Source: Marinobacter salinexigens
GTDB taxonomy: Bacteria > Pseudomonadota > Gammaproteobacteria > Pseudomonadales > Oleiphilaceae
DNA: 64,000 nt
Assembly (NCBI RefSeq): GCF_008370345.1
Contig: NZ_VTUU01000005.1
Span: 62,001-126,000 of the forward strand
Reading direction: 5' to 3'
Position 1 is the first letter of the stretch; every line of letters begins with the position of its first letter. Positions 62,556 to 64,000 of this stretch are shown in pieces. The translations under genes and the position numbers were made by a program. Under the pieces are notes generated by a model. That model had not been told where the DNA came from and did no database searches. It saw nothing but the letters and a program-made list of their open reading frames with translations.

Positions 62556-63857
62556 ATGAACAAACGACTGTTGTTGTGGGTGCTGATAGTACCCGGAGTC
62601 TTGAACGTCATGCCTTCTTCGGCTGCCACGGCCGGGGAGAGCGTGTCACTCAAGGAGTACCAGCAAGCCAAGGGCAGCCAGGCTGTCTCCTTGAACGAGG
62701 CAATGGTAATGGCATTTGAGAATAGCCCGGTGTTGGCTTTGAGGCGGGCTGCGGTGTCCATGCAGGAAGCTGGGCTCGATCATGCCAGCCGCTGGGCGCC
62801 CAGCAACCCCGAGCTTGAGCTGAGTGGCCGTGACAACCCAGATCAGGCGGATCAGTCACTGAATTACGAGGTTCGGGTTACTCAGGAAGTCTGGATGGGC
62901 AATCGGGGCGATCTCGGTCAGTCGCGTGCTCAGAGCACTCTCACTTCTCAACAGCAGGAACTTGAATACCTGAAGGTGGCGATCAAGGCCCGAGTGCGGT
63001 CAGCCTACTTCAAGATACTGCTTGCACAGAAAGAGCTGGAAACCGCAACCCGCACCGTTGAGCTGATGCAGCGAACCAAAGAGCTGGTTGAGGTGTCCGT
63101 TGAGCGGGGCAAACAGACCCGGGTTGAGCTCAATACCGCCGTCATTGGCTTGGCAAGAGCTAAGAACCAAAAGGCCGAAGCGGCGCAAAAGCTTAGGCAG
63201 TCAAAAATTGACCTGACGGAAGTTCTTGGAGTGTCCCCCTCCGATGCGGTAGGGGTCGCGGGAGAGTTCAATGTAGCTCGTGCCAATTTGCCACCAACTA
63301 ATCGGCTTGTCGCGATGGCTCAGCGCCAGAGAGGGGATCTGAAGGCGGCAGCAGCCAGAATTGCTGCGAATGAGTCCGGCCTGGAACTGGCCAAGAGTCT
63401 AACGATTCCGAACCTGAAAGTGTTCGGATTCTACGAGCGGGAGGAAAGCTCCAACCTTTTTGGTGCAGGTGTGTCGATGCCTCTGACCGTGTTTCATGAT
63501 TATTCCGGCGAAAAAAGGAAGGCCTCGGCTCAGTTGAAAATCTCCGAGCTTGAGGCCGAGGCGCTGCGTTTGGCGACTGAACGCCAGGTCGTATCTGCTG
63601 TAGCTCAGTACGAATCCGCCGTACGCAGATTGCGCCAGATGAACGAGTCGATTCTCGAGCGTTCGGAGGAAACGCTGCAACTTATGCAGAAAGCTCTTCA
63701 AGCGGGAAAAGTCGATGCTTCCGATGTCCTGTCCGCTCAGGACAATCTTTTGTCGGTGAGGAAGGAATACGTCCAAGTGCAACACGACTATATCGACGCC
63801 GTCCGGGCGTTGGAAGTGAGCACCGGCGGTGCCCTTTCAATGTCATCCGGTTCCTGA
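62556..63857 (+). CDS. CzcC-type outer-membrane efflux protein
   Basis: This 433-residue TolC-family protein has a signal peptide (about 1-27, SSAATAGE). The body begins VSLNEAMVMAFENSPVLALRRAAVSMQEAGLDHA, the form of CzcC/CnrC proteins, and has long coiled-coil helices (about 150-225 and 325-415). It is not closely similar to CusC at 38699. It should pair with the adaptor gene that begins 50 bases later. The metal (Co/Zn/Cd versus Cu) cannot be told without the pump gene. Confidence 0.9.
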   Translation: MNKRLLLWVLIVPGVLNVMPSSAATAGESVSLKEYQQAKGSQAVSLNEAMVMAFENSPVLALRRAAVSMQEAGLDHASRWAPSNPELELSGRDNPDQADQSLNYEVRVTQEVWMGNRGDLGQSRAQSTLTSQQQELEYLKVAIKARVRSAYFKILLAQKELETATRTVELMQRTKELVEVSVERGKQTRVELNTAVIGLARAKNQKAEAAQKLRQSKIDLTEVLGVSPSDAVGVAGEFNVARANLPPTNRLVAMAQRQRGDLKAAAARIAANESGLELAKSLTIPNLKVFGFYEREESSNLFGAGVSMPLTVFHDYSGEKRKASAQLKISELEAEALRLATERQVVSAVAQYESAVRRLRQMNESILERSEETLQLMQKALQAGKVDASDVLSAQDNLLSVRKEYVQVQHDYIDAVRALEVSTGGALSMSSGS

Positions 63858-63906
63858 TGACAAGAAAATTAATGGTTGAACGTTCTCTTATATCGAAGGT
63901 GTTTAG

Positions 63907-64000
63907 ATGATTCGAAATCTGCAGATATTGTTTGTCGCGATCAGTTTTCTGGTCTATCAGCCACTGGCGTACGGCGCCGAAGAAGCCGAAGGAGGGCAGC
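63907..64000 (+). CDS. Start of a probable CzcB-type periplasmic adaptor, cut by the window end
   Basis: Only 31 codons are visible. They form a signal peptide (MIRNLQILFVAISFLV ... AYGAEE) followed by a Glu/Gly-rich linker. Position directly after a CzcC-type gene makes a membrane-fusion subunit likely, but the visible residues alone do not prove it. Confidence 0.55.
   Translation, partial: MIRNLQILFVAISFLVYQPLAYGAEEAEGGQ

Overview
The window reads as the chromosome of a marine gammaproteobacterium of Marinobacter/Alteromonadales type. This rests on gene order and protein character (nadD-rsfS-rlmH-mrdA-rodA-rlpA-dacA-lipB, GrxA-type glutaredoxin, PPi-type phosphofructokinase, DcaP-like porin); no 16S gene is present to prove it. 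No tRNA, rRNA, CRISPR array, transposase or integrase gene was found.

Layout. (1) About 1-21.5 kb is an ordinary housekeeping core. It holds the 3' end of proA, nadD, rsfS, rlmH, the cell-elongation genes mrdA-rodA, rlpA, dacA, a DUF493 gene and lipB, then a diguanylate cyclase, an ABC1 kinase, a YqaA-type membrane protein, a chemoreceptor, grxA, pfp, mpl, ubiX, an acyl-CoA dehydrogenase and a large unknown lipoprotein. Both mltB (usual between rodA and rlpA in pseudomonads) and lipA (usual after lipB) are absent from their expected places. (2) About 22.6-44.5 kb is a copper/silver island: a PhoP-like response regulator and PhoQ/CusS-like kinase, a periplasmic cupredoxin, CopA multicopper oxidase and CopB, an APC permease, a YHS-bearing Cu(I) P-type ATPase, DUF302, an ATP-grasp enzyme divergent from a YncE-like propeller, a His-rich membrane peptide, an isoprenylcysteine-methyltransferase-like protein, a lipoprotein cytochrome c, small periplasmic proteins, and a CusCBA efflux system whose three substrate methionines are conserved. 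(3) About 44.5-48 kb is an accessory patch of small same-strand genes (GNAT, GFA, FMN-binding, NTF2-like and others). Three of the gaps look like integron attC sites, and the patch lies between two copies of a roughly 47-bp palindromic repeat. (4) 48.3-53.9 kb (minus strand) is a run with SCO1, CtaG, a DsbA-like thioredoxin, an ACR3/BASS transporter, a CDF zinc-type exporter, a second-type lspA and an HMA-CDF fusion. It is headed by a textbook MerR-type promoter although no merR gene is present. (5) 54-64 kb holds a broken Rossmann gene, three porin-type genes, an unknown secreted protein, a kinase with no adjacent response regulator, a small periplasmic protein and the start of a CzcCB(A)-type efflux operon cut by the window end.

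The most interesting signal is regulatory. A direct repeat TTCAG-N6-TTCAG (11-bp period), often followed about 10 bp later by a -10-like hexamer, sits in front of almost every transcription unit of the copper island. These include the two-component operon, the cupredoxin-copAB operon, the ATPase operon, the propeller gene, a small periplasmic gene and cusCBA. Looser copies precede the 60-64 kb genes. One copy drives no protein: 22 bp past it begins a ~95-nt segment without a plausible reading frame, ending in a strong intrinsic terminator. I read this as a candidate metal-inducible small RNA. Two paralogous small secreted proteins of a family I do not recognise, each next to an HK/efflux unit and each with such a box, complete what looks like a coherent regulon.
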